Below, piece after piece: positions 8,243-16,409 of a stretch of 64,000 nucleotides of DNA. The DNA comes from Lacticaseibacillus suibinensis. Its GTDB lineage: Bacteria > Bacillota > Bacilli > Lactobacillales > Lactobacillaceae. The position numbers and the translations under genes were made by a program. How positions within the stretch are numbered: the stretch's first letter is position 1; each line of letters begins with the position of its first letter. The notes under the pieces were generated by a model, which saw nothing but the letters and a program-made list of their open reading frames with translations, ran no database searches and was not told the DNA's origin. The stretch is taken from positions 62,001 through 126,000 of the forward strand of contig NZ_RHOK01000002.1 of NCBI RefSeq assembly GCF_003946175.1, written 5' to 3'.

Positions 8243-9138
8243 ACTACACGGAAATGCGCAATCCCAATACCAGCAAAATTGACCAACTAAGTACCGAAAA
8301 TGTCCTCAAGTTAATCAACGAAGAAGACCAAAAAGTGGCCCCAGCATTGGCCGCCCCACAAATCATTCAACCACTAACCGGTTTGGTTGACAGTGTGGTC
8401 GCCGCCTTCCAAGCTGGCGGTCGGCTTTTCTATGTCGGAGCTGGCACTAGTGGCCGCCTAGGTATCCTGGACGCTTCAGAGTGTGTGCCGACCTTTGGCG
8501 TTTCGCCCTCACTCGTGCAGGGCCTCATCGCCGGCGGCAGCACTGCCATCACGCATGCAGTCGAAGGGGCAGAGGATTCAACCACGCTGGGTGCGGAAGA
8601 TTTGAAGGCGCATGGGCTCACCAATAAAGACGTCGTGATTGGCCTAGCCGCCAGCGGTCGTACCCCTTACGTCATCTCCGGACTAAAATTTGCCCAGGCC
8701 ACCGGTTGTGTAACCGGTGCGATTAGTTGTAATTCCGATGCACTAATCAGCCAATATGCTAATTATCCGATTGAGGCGATTGTCGGGCCTGAGATTTTGA
8801 CCGGATCAACGCGGATGAAAGCTGGTACAGCCCAAAAACTGTTGCTAAACATGATTTCCACCACTGCCATGATTAAAATCGGCAAAACTTACAGTAATCT
8901 CATGGTCGACTTGCAGCCAACCAACAGTAAGCTCGTTGATCGCGCTCAACGCATCATCGCCGAGGCCACTGGGGTGTCAAAACCAGAAGCCCATCATTAC
9001 TACCTTGCCTCTCATCGGCGGCCGAAAGTGGCTATTTTGATGATTTTGGCCCAAATTGACGAAAATGCGGCCGAAGCCCGGTTAGCTGATGCCCACGGCA
9101 GAATTGCAGATAGCCTTAATCAAATTAAGGCTGATTAA
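8239..9138 (+). CDS. murQ: N-acetylmuramic acid 6-phosphate etherase
   Basis: 299 aa, full length for MurQ, which removes D-lactate from MurNAc-6-phosphate to give GlcNAc-6-phosphate. A SIS domain with the family signature GAGTSGRLGILDASECVPTFG (residues 67-87, catalytic Glu81), then NSDALISQ, and a C-terminal helical part (EATGVSKPEAHHYYLASH). The start ATG overlaps the esterase stop by four bases; GGAGG lies upstream (8225-8229). It completes the cytoplasmic MurNAc salvage chain with the kinase and MupG on the opposite strand. Confidence 0.95.
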   Translation: MNYTEMRNPNTSKIDQLSTENVLKLINEEDQKVAPALAAPQIIQPLTGLVDSVVAAFQAGGRLFYVGAGTSGRLGILDASECVPTFGVSPSLVQGLIAGGSTAITHAVEGAEDSTTLGAEDLKAHGLTNKDVVIGLAASGRTPYVISGLKFAQATGCVTGAISCNSDALISQYANYPIEAIVGPEILTGSTRMKAGTAQKLLLNMISTTAMIKIGKTYSNLMVDLQPTNSKLVDRAQRIIAEATGVSKPEAHHYYLASHRRPKVAILMILAQIDENAAEARLADAHGRIADSLNQIKAD

Positions 9139-9250
9139 TTAACTTTGATCTAAAAATGAATGTGGCTCGCTACCGCTGGTATTCTGGCGATGACGAGCCA
9201 TTCTGATTCAGCAGCCCTAGCTGAATACCAATCAGTCGCTGACCAGACGA

Positions 9251-9283
9251 CAAAAAGACCCCTGCTCATTCGAGCAGGGGTCT
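9251..9283 (-). terminator. Terminator of the kduD-kduI operon
   Basis: Perfect 12-bp stem (AGACCCCTGCTC at 9256-9267 with GAGCAGGGGTCT at 9272-9283, loop ATTC), followed on the minus strand by TTTTTG. It lies 43 bp past the stop of the discoidin-like gene. The plus side has no T run, so murQ termination is unclear; only two weak hairpins (9163-9200, 9206-9231) follow murQ. Confidence 0.85.
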
Positions 9284-9325
9284 CGCCTTCCCAGAAGCAA
9301 GCTGGCATGGTGGCAGCACTCGCTT

Positions 9326-10120
9326 CTATTTCGCCTCCTGGCCATAAACCGCCAGTTCGGTTAACGCTGGGAAATATTCCGTGCCAAGCGCACGTTTCAG
9401 TTGGTTCAGTTTAATCCAGGTCACGGTGCGCGGCGTGAACGCATAACGCTGCGCCGCCGCGGTTTTGGCCATGGTAATGGCTTCTTCGCTGCCGTCCGAG
9501 AAGCTCAGCACGCCATCGGTCCAATAGGTATCATGCGGATAATCCGCCCGCAAAGTAATCACCGCGGTATCGATGGTCACTGGCCGGCCAAAGTCGATGG
9601 TCAACTCAGCGTCTTCCCGCTGATCAATGCCCCAAGACTGAAACGGCCAGTTGCCGTGGCTTTCATTGGCCACGTAGCCGTCGATGGCGTTGCGCGCGTA
9701 GAAAACATACTCGCCACGCGTTTCCGCGTTGGCGCTAGCGTGCGGATAAACGCTTTGCGCCTGACGCAGATCATGACTGTTCACCGCGAGGTTGCGGCGA
9801 GCCGCAATTTCATCGGCAGTGGCATAGCGGACACTGGCGTAATGGTTGCGCCCAGCAAAGGCGGATTCAGGGTACGGCCATTCGCGCAGATCATTGACCG
9901 GAATGTCAAAGTGCCAAGTTGGCGCTGTGAGGTAAACCAACGCTGGGGCCAGCGCGGGATCGAATTGGGCGACGAGATAGGCGGGGGTACGCTCAACCGT
10001 CACTTGATAATAATCACCGCTTTGATAGCCGTGGTGGTAGGCCACATAGGCACTAGCGCCAGCAGGAGCAGCTTGAACGACTTGGCCGGCATGGTACAGG
10101 CCGAAGGTTAACTTTGCCAT
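9326..10120 (-). CDS. Discoidin (F5/8 type C)-like protein in the GAG operon
   Basis: 264 aa with no signal peptide. The N-terminal about 110 residues form an unrecognised beta-rich domain. Residues about 115-262 look like a galactose-binding/discoidin fold: NAIDGYVANESHG..PFQSWGIDQREDAELTIDFGRPVTIDTAVITLRAD, then WIKLNQLKRA..FPALTELAVYG. It starts 6 bp after kduI with no strong ribosome site, so it is probably translated by coupling. Discoidin domains usually bind sugars on secreted proteins; here the protein should stay in the cytoplasm beside uronate enzymes. Function unknown; a role in handling unsaturated oligosaccharides is inference. Confidence 0.75.
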   Translation of the reverse strand: MAKLTFGLYHAGQVVQAAPAGASAYVAYHHGYQSGDYYQVTVERTPAYLVAQFDPALAPALVYLTAPTWHFDIPVNDLREWPYPESAFAGRNHYASVRYATADEIAARRNLAVNSHDLRQAQSVYPHASANAETRGEYVFYARNAIDGYVANESHGNWPFQSWGIDQREDAELTIDFGRPVTIDTAVITLRADYPHDTYWTDGVLSFSDGSEEAITMAKTAAAQRYAFTPRTVTWIKLNQLKRALGTEYFPALTELAVYGQEAK

Positions 10121-10126
10121 GGCGGT

Positions 10127-10972
10127 TTACTTCAGGTCAGACATGGCGACTTGGTCCATGTCATCATAGGTTTGGTTTTCACCACACATCGCCCAGATGA
10201 AGGCGTAGCTGGTGGTGCCGACGCCGCAGTGAATCGACCAGCTTGGGTTAACAACGGCGGATTCGTTGGTCATCACAATGTGCTTGCTTTGACTTGGTTC
10301 ACCCATGAAGTGGAAGACCCGCGTGTCGGCACTTGGGAATTCAATGTACAGGTACGTTTCCATCCGGCGCGCATGGGTGTGCGCTGGCATGGTGTTCCAA
10401 GAAGAACCTGGGGCCAAAACGGTGTAGCCCATCTGCAGTTGGCAGGTGTCCATTTGACTGGCATCGATGTACTTGTAGATCACCCGCTTGTTCATATGTT
10501 CCTGATCACCGATTGGTTTTTGCAAAGCGTTGGCAAATGGGAGCTTTTTGTCTGGGTAGGTCTTGTGCGCTGGCGTGGACACCGTGTAGAACTTCGCCGG
10601 CTGCTTTGGATCTTTCGACGCGAACACGACATGCTTGTGGCCCATGCCGATGTAATAACCGTCATGTGGCACCATGTCCTGGGTGTCGCCGTCAATGGTA
10701 ATGGTGCCTTCGCCGCCAATGTTGATCACGCCCAGTTCGCGGCGCTGCAGGAAGAAGTCAACGCCGAGCTGCTTGTCCAGCACGATTTCCAACGGTGCGG
10801 TGGTTGGCGTCACGCCGCCGAAAATCATGCGGTCGTTATAGGTATAGGTCAAATTGATGTCACCTGGGGTAAACAGGTGTTCAACGAGAAATTGGTCCCG
10901 CAGCTCCGCGGTGGAGTAATGCTCGATATCCTTAGGGCTGTGGGCATAGTTGGTGTGCATTGAAAATGCCAT
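10127..10972 (-). CDS. kduI: 5-dehydro-4-deoxy-D-glucuronate isomerase
   Basis: 281 aa cupin-fold KduI. It converts 4-deoxy-L-threo-5-hexosulose uronate, formed from unsaturated uronic acid after GH88 action, into 3-deoxy-D-glycero-2,5-hexodiulosonate. Metal ligands are visible as AHTHARRMET (His198, His200, Glu205) and SIHCG (His248), matching the E. coli enzyme. Strong ribosome site GGAGGAG before the ATG. Second gene of the kduD-kduI-discoidin operon, 40 bp after kduD. Confidence 0.95.
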   Translation of the reverse strand: MAFSMHTNYAHSPKDIEHYSTAELRDQFLVEHLFTPGDINLTYTYNDRMIFGGVTPTTAPLEIVLDKQLGVDFFLQRRELGVINIGGEGTITIDGDTQDMVPHDGYYIGMGHKHVVFASKDPKQPAKFYTVSTPAHKTYPDKKLPFANALQKPIGDQEHMNKRVIYKYIDASQMDTCQLQMGYTVLAPGSSWNTMPAHTHARRMETYLYIEFPSADTRVFHFMGEPSQSKHIVMTNESAVVNPSWSIHCGVGTTSYAFIWAMCGENQTYDDMDQVAMSDLK

Positions 10973-11012
10973 GGTGTTATCTCCTCCTCAAATGAGTGAA
11001 AAAATGTGCTGA

Positions 11013-11837
11013 TTAACGAACCAGGTAGCCGCCATCAACTGGAATGATGGCCCCGTTGATGTAGCTGGAAGCATCACTGGCCAAGAACACGGCAATCCCC
11101 ATCAATTCATAAGGTTCTGCCCAGTGACCGGCTGGAATCCGGTCCAGAATTTCCTGGTTGCGGCTCTTGTCCGCGCGAATTGGCGCGGTGTTTTCAGTCT
11201 TGATGTAACCTGGGGCGATGGCGTTCACGGTGATGTTGTAAGCGCCCAGTTCGGAAGCAAAGGCCTTGGTCAACCCGGCCACGCCATGCTTAGAGGCGGT
11301 GTAAGAAGGAATAAACTTACCGCCTTGGAAGGACAGCATGGAACCGATGTTGATGATCTTGCCATACTTTTGCTTGGCGAAGACCTTCGCCGCCGCCAGT
11401 GAAACGTGATAAACCGCGGACAGGTTGATGGCGATGACACGGTCCCAATCTTCATCCTTAGATTCCAGCAATGGGTTGCGGCGGATCATGCCGGCGTTGT
11501 TGACGAGAATGTCAATGTGGCCCATCTTCTCAACGGCTTCAGCGATCACTTGTTCAGCCACGCCGGCCTTGGTCAAATCAACATCGGCGAACTCAACTTT
11601 GCGGCCGCGCTTTTCAATCAGACGCCGCGTGTTGTCCCATTCCGCCTTGCCGAACGTCGGAATGAAAATGTCGGCGCCGGCTTCGGCCATGGCGATGGCA
11701 TAGCCTTGACCCAATCCAGTGTTCCCACCGGTGATGACGGCCACTTTGCCAGTCAGGTCGAACTTGTTCATGTTGAACTTATCGAGTTCTGCTTCGTGCT
11801 GCTTGATTTCTTCTTCGCTTTGGTGAATTTCTGCCAT
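11013..11837 (-). CDS. kduD: 2-dehydro-3-deoxy-D-gluconate 5-dehydrogenase (SDR)
   Basis: 274 aa classical short-chain dehydrogenase. Cofactor motif TGGNTGLGQG (36-45), NNAG (113-116), catalytic Ser166 and YTASK (Tyr179, Lys183). It carries an extra N-terminal extension of about 25 charged residues (EEEIKQHEAELDKF) before the Rossmann fold. With KduI it yields 2-keto-3-deoxygluconate. Ribosome site AAGGAG 6 bp before the ATG. First gene of its operon; a perfect inverted repeat lies 28 bp upstream. Confidence 0.93.
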   Translation of the reverse strand: MAEIHQSEEEIKQHEAELDKFNMNKFDLTGKVAVITGGNTGLGQGYAIAMAEAGADIFIPTFGKAEWDNTRRLIEKRGRKVEFADVDLTKAGVAEQVIAEAVEKMGHIDILVNNAGMIRRNPLLESKDEDWDRVIAINLSAVYHVSLAAAKVFAKQKYGKIINIGSMLSFQGGKFIPSYTASKHGVAGLTKAFASELGAYNITVNAIAPGYIKTENTAPIRADKSRNQEILDRIPAGHWAEPYELMGIAVFLASDASSYINGAIIPVDGGYLVR

Positions 11838-11864
11838 ATGCTTTGCTCCTTAGCTTTGCGTCTT

Positions 11865-11887
11865 ATCATTTCTTATATGGAAATGAT
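11865..11887. promoter_or_regulatory. Inverted repeat upstream of kduD (candidate IclR operator)
   Basis: Perfect 8-bp inverted repeat ATCATTTC-7-GAAATGAT (11865-11872, 11880-11887). A related ATCATTTGGAAATCAT sits before the IclR gene at 12804-12819. A TTGACA (minus strand, 11899-11904) is nearby, but no well-spaced -10 was found. Confidence 0.5.
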
Positions 11888-11960
11888 GTTTCTTATTTTG
11901 TCAACAGAGCTAATATAAGCTGTCGGTTCGAAAAATGCAAGCGGTTGCGGCTGTTTTCAA

Positions 11961-11997
11961 ACCAACACCCGCGCCGAAACGTTAATCCGACGCGGGT
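11961..11997 (-). terminator. Probable terminator after the IclR gene
   Basis: On the minus strand ACCCGCGTCG pairs with CGGCGCGGGT (11967-11997, one wobble, 11-base loop), followed by GTTGGTTTG, only moderately T-rich. It lies 22 bp past the IclR stop. Confidence 0.5.
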
Positions 11998-12019
11998 TGC
12001 TGAGGGTTAAAATCTTTCT

Positions 12020-12781
12020 TTAAAGCACGGATTCGATGGCGTGCTGGGTGTTGAGCAGCAGCCGCACAAACTGCGCCCGGCGCTCATCGGATAAGCGATA
12101 TTTCGGCGTCGACACAGAGATGGCCCCGTACAAATGGTTGCTCTTTTGCAGCGTGACACCTAAGCAGTAAACTTCCGGCTCATTTTCCTCATTGTCGATG
12201 CTAATCCCGGTTTGGCGAATCCGTTTCAGATCCGCTTGCAAGGCGGTTTGCTTGGTCAAAGTCGCCGGCGTTAAGGCCTTCAGCTCGCGGCCGCTCAGGT
12301 ACTGGTGCAGCTGGGCCGTGCTGTAGCCGGCCAGCACCGCCTTGCCCATCGCCGACGAGTATAGATTCATGGTGCCCCCGATAATCGACTGCAGCTTGAT
12401 GGAATTGGGGCTTTCCAGCTTATCAATCAAAACAATCTGATCATCGCGCACCACGCCTAAGTTGATTGTTTCCTGCGTTTCATCCCGGAGTCGCTCCAAA
12501 TACGGCCGCACGGTACCGGCAATGTCGAAGCTGGCTAGGGCCTTTTGGGCATAGGCAATCAACTGCGTGCCCATATAGTAGCGTTTAGTTTGATCATCAC
12601 GGCGCACCAGACCAAGCTCGTTCATTGTGGTCAGGACCTTCAGCGCGGTGGGCTTGGCCATGGTCACGCCGGCGCTAATTTCCGCTAACGTCGGCGCGGT
12701 TTCTGTGCGCCCTAAAAAATCGAGTATCTCTTTTGCTTTCACTAGCACTGTGCCATACGGTTTGTTGGTGTTTGTTGGCAT
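12020..12781 (-). CDS. IclR-family transcriptional regulator
   Basis: 253 aa from ATG 12781. This start is preferred over 12844 because a GGGGG ribosome site precedes it and the longer frame would run through a palindrome and has no ribosome site. Winged HTH at about residues 9-70 (ILDFLGRTETAPTLAEISAGV..KPTALKVLTTMNELGLV) and an IclR effector domain from about 80 (TINLGVVRDDQIVLIDKLES; SSAMGKAVLAG; GISIDNEENEPEVYCLGV). IclR/KdgR proteins commonly control uronate pathways, so regulation of kduD-kduI is likely. It lies downstream of the GntR gene on the same strand. Confidence 0.88.
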   Translation of the reverse strand: MPTNTNKPYGTVLVKAKEILDFLGRTETAPTLAEISAGVTMAKPTALKVLTTMNELGLVRRDDQTKRYYMGTQLIAYAQKALASFDIAGTVRPYLERLRDETQETINLGVVRDDQIVLIDKLESPNSIKLQSIIGGTMNLYSSAMGKAVLAGYSTAQLHQYLSGRELKALTPATLTKQTALQADLKRIRQTGISIDNEENEPEVYCLGVTLQKSNHLYGAISVSTPKYRLSDERRAQFVRLLLNTQHAIESVL

Positions 12782-12803
12782 CGTTTTGCCCCCATCATCG
12801 TTT

Positions 12804-12819
12804 ATCATTTGGAAATCAT
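12804..12819. promoter_or_regulatory. Near-palindrome before the IclR gene
   Basis: ATCATTTGGAAATCAT, a 7-bp inverted repeat with one mismatch and a 2-base centre, 23 bp upstream of the IclR start. Its half-site matches the repeat before kduD (11865-11887), consistent with autoregulation by IclR. Inference only. Confidence 0.45.
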
Positions 12820-12856
12820 TCATATCATAAGCGAAATAAGGCAATTATTCAAGCGG

Positions 12857-13603
12857 CTAGTCGGTTAACACTTCAATATGGTAGTAGCCTGGGTGATTAT
12901 CGGAAATGAGATAGACCAGCGTCTGGTGGGCCGGGCCGTAGAAGGTCTTGGTCAGATGAAACACCGCTGGCGCATCGGCATAGTTGGCTTCCTGGCCCAA
13001 GGCGGCGATTTCCTTTTGCAGGCCTGGCAGTTCAGTGCGCGCCTGCACATTCACCAAGGTCTGCGTGGGATAGTCAGCCAAGTTGCGATCGAGGCGCATT
13101 TCGCGTGAGAGACTGCTGCCGGTTTTGAGCCGTTCAATCGCCGCATGATCCAAGTAGGTACCTAATAAGTAACGATCTTGGAACTTCCAGGCCACATCGT
13201 TGGCATAAGCGACTTGGTGAACACAAATCAGTTGCTGGCTTTCAGTGGGATCCCCGAGCAAGGTGGAGATGGTCGCGTTACTGACATTTTCATCCACGGT
13301 GGTGACGCTATGTTCATTCATCCGGACGCGTTGGCCCGTGGCGTCAAGCTTATAGGGTGAGAATTCACTGAACCAGGCCTTTTGGTGATTCAGGTTGCGC
13401 CGGACAAACGTGCCATCCCCTTGACGCCGGACCAGGTAGCCTTCGCTGACCAGTTCATTGAGGGCCCGCACGGCAGTGGTGTTGCTGACGCCATACTTGG
13501 TCCGCAGCTCCCCTTCTGAGTAGATTCGCATGCCGGGTTTGAACGTGCCATCCTCGATGGCTTTAACGATTTCTTGCTTAATCAATTGATATTTTGGCTG
13601 CAT
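12857..13603 (-). CDS. GntR-family (HutC/FarR type) transcriptional regulator
   Basis: 248 aa. N-terminal winged HTH (residues about 1-70: MQPKYQLIKQEIVKAIEDGTFKPG, GVSNTTAVRALNELVSEGYLVRRQGDGTFV) and a C-terminal UTRA ligand domain (about 90-245; ends YLISDNHPGYYHIEVL). Divergent from the GH88-PTS operon across a 280-bp spacer holding several GTTAAC-type sites, so it is the likely owner of the shared operator also found at the PL8 gene 15 kb away. Ribosome site AGGAG before the ATG at 13603. Confidence 0.9.
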   Translation of the reverse strand: MQPKYQLIKQEIVKAIEDGTFKPGMRIYSEGELRTKYGVSNTTAVRALNELVSEGYLVRRQGDGTFVRRNLNHQKAWFSEFSPYKLDATGQRVRMNEHSVTTVDENVSNATISTLLGDPTESQQLICVHQVAYANDVAWKFQDRYLLGTYLDHAAIERLKTGSSLSREMRLDRNLADYPTQTLVNVQARTELPGLQKEIAALGQEANYADAPAVFHLTKTFYGPAHQTLVYLISDNHPGYYHIEVLTD

Positions 13604-13629
13604 TTTGACGACTCCTATTTGGAAAATTA

Positions 13630-13645
13630 GGGTTAACGTGATAAC
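13630..13645. promoter_or_regulatory. GTTAAC-type operator near the GntR start
   Basis: GGGTTAACGTGATAAC, 27 bp upstream of the GntR start codon; a second partial copy GGGTTAACTT is at 13741-13750. Both contain the GTTAAC(G) core of the palindrome at 13841-13872. The position suggests autoregulation. Confidence 0.55.
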
Positions 13646-13763
13646 TGATGTTTCTCCCCCAATCTACGCCAACTTGCCAGAAAAGGCCAGCTTTTTTAAT
13701 CATAAAATCATCAAATTTACCAGACAGTCCAGCCGTTTTAGGGTTAACTTAGTGAAGGTTGTC

Positions 13764-13823
13764 ACTTGGTCAAAAAAACGTTTGCAAAAAAGCGTTTACA
13801 AACAAAAAAATCCGGCGTATGCT
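13764..13823 (+). promoter_or_regulatory. Promoter and cre-like boxes of the GH88-PTS operon
   Basis: -35 TTTACA (13795-13800), 17-bp spacer, -10 TATGCT (13818-13823). Two cre-like elements ending in CGTTTGCA (about 13765-13776) and GCGTTTACA (13792-13800) lie upstream of and over the -35, each with a weak TG half. The same -35 / 17 / TATG(A)T layout with a better cre occurs at the PL8 promoter (28905-28942). Confidence 0.7.
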
Positions 13824-13840
13824 AGGTCGTGAAATCAGAT

Positions 13841-13872
13841 AACACGTTAACCCTTTATAATCTTAACGTGTT
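13841..13872. promoter_or_regulatory. Main operator of the GAG regulon (GH88 side)
   Basis: Perfect 10-bp inverted repeat AACACGTTAA (13841-13850) and TTAACGTGTT (13863-13872), just downstream of the transcription start and directly before the GGGAGGA ribosome site. The 13-mer AACACGTTAACCC, then 9 bases, then TTAACG is repeated exactly upstream of PL8, arguing for one repressor, probably the GntR protein. Confidence 0.75.
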
Positions 13873-13883
13873 GGGAGGACGCT

Positions 13884-15071
13884 ATGACACAGATCAATTT
13901 GGAACCTGTGCAAGACCCACAGCGGTTTCTGAATCAACCTTTGCTAAGCCAAGCCGAGATTGACGACGCCATCGCTGCGGTGATTGCCAAGGTGGAGCAC
14001 AACATTCTGAAGCTCGGGGAAACCTTCCCCAGCTCATCGACCAAGAACAGCAGCTACGAGCCCACGAAGAACGTGGAGTGGACGACGGGTTTCTGGACTG
14101 GGATTCTGTGGTTAGCGTACGAAGCAACGCATGATGAACGGTTCCGCCAGTTGGCAGAGAAAAACGTGCAAAGCTTCAAGTACCGCATCGACCACGAAAT
14201 CGACGTCGATCACCATGACCTCGGTTTTCTCTACAGTCCCTCTTGCGTCAGCGCTTATAAGCTGACCGGCAATCCGGTGGCCAAAGCGGCCGCCCTGGAA
14301 GCGGCTGATAAGCTAATGACGCGCTACAACCCGAAAGGCGAGTTCATTCAAGCCTGGGGGCCAAAAGGCAGTGCTGAGAATTACCGGCTGATTGTCGACG
14401 CCATGCTCAACATTCCGCTCTTGTTTTGGGCCAGTGAAGAAACGGGTAAGCCCGAGTATCGCAACGTGGCGGCCAAGCATTACGCCACCACGCTGAAATA
14501 TGCCATTCGGCCAGATGCTTCCGCTTTCCACACCTTCTACTTTGACCCGGAAACCGGCAAGCCACTCGGCGGGAAAACCCGCCAAGGTTACGCGGATGAC
14601 TCGAGTTGGGCCCGCGGCCAGAGTTGGTTGATTTACGGCATCGCGTTGAACTACACCCGCTTGCAAGACCACGCGGATGTGCAAACGTTCAAGGCTGTGA
14701 CCAACTACTTCTTAAACCGCCTGCCTGAAGATCTGGTGTCTTACTGGGATCTGATTTTCCACGACGGCGACTGGCAGTCGAAAGACTCCTCCGCCACCGC
14801 CATCGCGGTTTGCGGCATCAAGCAAATGGAAGGCTTTTTGGCGGAAGGAGATGAACTTAAGCCGCTTTACCAGCACGCTGCTGCGGCGATGATGCGTAGC
14901 TTGATCAACAACTACACAGCCGAGCAAACCACTGGCATTACCGCCTTGTTGAACCACGGCGTGTACTCCTGGCATTCTGGCCGCGGGGTCGACGAAGGCA
15001 ATTTATGGGGCGATTATTTCTACTTAGAAGCGTTGATTCGTTATAAGAAGCAGTGGCAAATGTACTGGTAA
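13884..15071 (+). CDS. ugl: Unsaturated glucuronyl hydrolase, GH88
   Basis: 395 aa, normal length for GH88, which removes 4,5-unsaturated uronic acid from the non-reducing end of GAG oligosaccharides by vinyl-ether hydration. The catalytic aspartates are visible: Asp112 in HHDLGFLYSPS and Asp172 in IVDAMLNIPLLFWA, spaced 60 residues apart as in Bacillus sp. GL1 UGL (88/149). GYADDSSWARGQSWLIYG (about 236-253) is the conserved substrate-site segment. No signal peptide, so it acts in the cytoplasm on PTS-imported oligosaccharides. First gene of the operon, with GGGAGGA 5 bp before the ATG. Confidence 0.95.
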   Translation: MTQINLEPVQDPQRFLNQPLLSQAEIDDAIAAVIAKVEHNILKLGETFPSSSTKNSSYEPTKNVEWTTGFWTGILWLAYEATHDERFRQLAEKNVQSFKYRIDHEIDVDHHDLGFLYSPSCVSAYKLTGNPVAKAAALEAADKLMTRYNPKGEFIQAWGPKGSAENYRLIVDAMLNIPLLFWASEETGKPEYRNVAAKHYATTLKYAIRPDASAFHTFYFDPETGKPLGGKTRQGYADDSSWARGQSWLIYGIALNYTRLQDHADVQTFKAVTNYFLNRLPEDLVSYWDLIFHDGDWQSKDSSATAIAVCGIKQMEGFLAEGDELKPLYQHAAAAMMRSLINNYTAEQTTGITALLNHGVYSWHSGRGVDEGNLWGDYFYLEALIRYKKQWQMYW

Positions 15072-15099
15072 GTCGCACTTATTCAAGGAGGACAAATAA

Positions 15100-15594
15100 A
15101 TGGCAGATCCAAACATTGTAATGACACGCATTGATGAACGGTTGGTTCACGGCCAAGGCCAAATGTGGATCAAGGTTTTAGGGGTGAACACCTGCATCGT
15201 CGCCAATGACGAAGCCGCTGAAGACAAAGTGGCCCAGACCTTGATGAAAACCGTGATTCCTGATTCTGTCGCCATGCGCTTTTATCCGGTGCAAAAGGTG
15301 ATCGATATTATTTATAAAGCTAACCCTGCCCAGAAGATTTTCCTTTTGGTCAAGGATCCGAAAGACGCGCTGCGGCTCGTAGCTGGCGGCGTGCCGATTA
15401 AGAAGATCAACATTGGTAACATTCACAACGCCCCGGGCAAGGAAAAAGTCACCCGTTCCATTTTCCTTGGTGCTGAGGATAAGGCGGCGCTGAAGTCGTT
15501 GATCAACGATTATCACATCGAATTCGACAACCGCACCACGCCATCGGGCAATGATGGCAGTGTCGAAGTTAACATTGCGGACTACTTAGATTAA
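15100..15594 (+). CDS. PTS EIIB, mannose/fructose/sorbose family
   Basis: 164 aa cytosolic EIIB. The phospho-acceptor His17 lies in the family motif RIDERLVHGQG near the N-terminus. It transfers phosphate from an EIIA to the imported sugar. It starts 28 bp after GH88 with an AAGGAGG ribosome site. No EIIA of this family is present in the window, so the phosphate donor must be encoded elsewhere. Confidence 0.93.
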   Translation: MADPNIVMTRIDERLVHGQGQMWIKVLGVNTCIVANDEAAEDKVAQTLMKTVIPDSVAMRFYPVQKVIDIIYKANPAQKIFLLVKDPKDALRLVAGGVPIKKINIGNIHNAPGKEKVTRSIFLGAEDKAALKSLINDYHIEFDNRTTPSGNDGSVEVNIADYLD

Positions 15595-15614
15595 TCTCAA
15601 TAGGAGGAGCACTT

Positions 15615-16409
15615 ATGCATATCACACTCATTCAAGCCCTACTGATTGGGCTTTGGACCGCGTTTTGTTACGCGGGGATGTTATGGGGCATTTACACCAA
15701 CCGCGCCTTGGTCTTGAGTTTCGGCGTTGGGGTCATTTTGAACGACATCCCTACTGCTTTGGCCTGCGGGGCCGTTGCTGAATTAGCCTTCATGGGCTTC
15801 GGGGTCGGCGCTGGTGGCACTGTCCCACCTAACCCAATCGGCCCTGGGATCATCGGGACGTTAATGGCCATCACCATGTCTGGGGTCACCCCGCAAAGTG
15901 CCTTGGCCCTGTCCATTCCATTCGCGGTCGCCATTCAGTTCCTGCAGACCTTTGTTTACACCTTGTGCGCCGGCCTGCCTGAAGCCGCTTCTAACGCTTT
16001 GAAGGCCCATAAGTTCGGCAAGTTCCGCTTAATTGCTAACACCACAGTCATTTTATTCGCCACTGTTGGGTTCTTACTCGGCTTCCTGGGTGCCTACAGT
16101 ATGGACACCTTGAAGACCTTAGTGAACATGATCCCTGCTTGGTTGCTCACTGGCCTGAACGTGGCCGGCGGGATGCTGCCAGCCATCGGGTTTGCGATGA
16201 TCATGACCGTCATGCTCAAAAAGCAGCTCGTGCCATTTGCCCTGTTGGGTTACGCTTTGGCCGCTTACCTGCAACTGCCTGTCATCGGCATTGCCATCAT
16301 CGGTTTGGTCTTTGCCCTGAAGTTCTACTTCGAACAGGATGAAAAGCAAGCCGCACCAGCGCAAGCCACCACCACAAGTCAGGAGGAATCACGCGATGAC
16401 TGGATCTAA
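15615..16409 (+). CDS. PTS EIIC, mannose/sorbose family
   Basis: 264 aa, polytopic membrane protein of the ManY/AgaC type (FMGFGVGAGGTVPPNPIGPGIIGT near residues 54-75 is typical). It forms the transport channel with EIID. Ribosome site AGGAGGAG before the ATG; its last 14 bases overlap the EIID start. GH88 and lyase neighbours point to unsaturated GAG disaccharides as substrate. Confidence 0.92.
   Translation: MHITLIQALLIGLWTAFCYAGMLWGIYTNRALVLSFGVGVILNDIPTALACGAVAELAFMGFGVGAGGTVPPNPIGPGIIGTLMAITMSGVTPQSALALSIPFAVAIQFLQTFVYTLCAGLPEAASNALKAHKFGKFRLIANTTVILFATVGFLLGFLGAYSMDTLKTLVNMIPAWLLTGLNVAGGMLPAIGFAMIMTVMLKKQLVPFALLGYALAAYLQLPVIGIAIIGLVFALKFYFEQDEKQAAPAQATTTSQEESRDDWI

Noticed and set aside
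9401-10963. Long open frames on the plus strand opposite the kduI and discoidin-like genes
   Set aside because: They mirror real minus-strand genes with clear domains; their composition is shadow-like and they lack ribosome sites.
11876-11904. Promoter for kduD using TTGACA
   Set aside because: No -10 box at an acceptable distance; only the inverted repeat is reported.
12782-12844. Longer N-terminus for the IclR protein
   Set aside because: No ribosome site before 12844, and the extra stretch contains a palindromic operator-like sequence.
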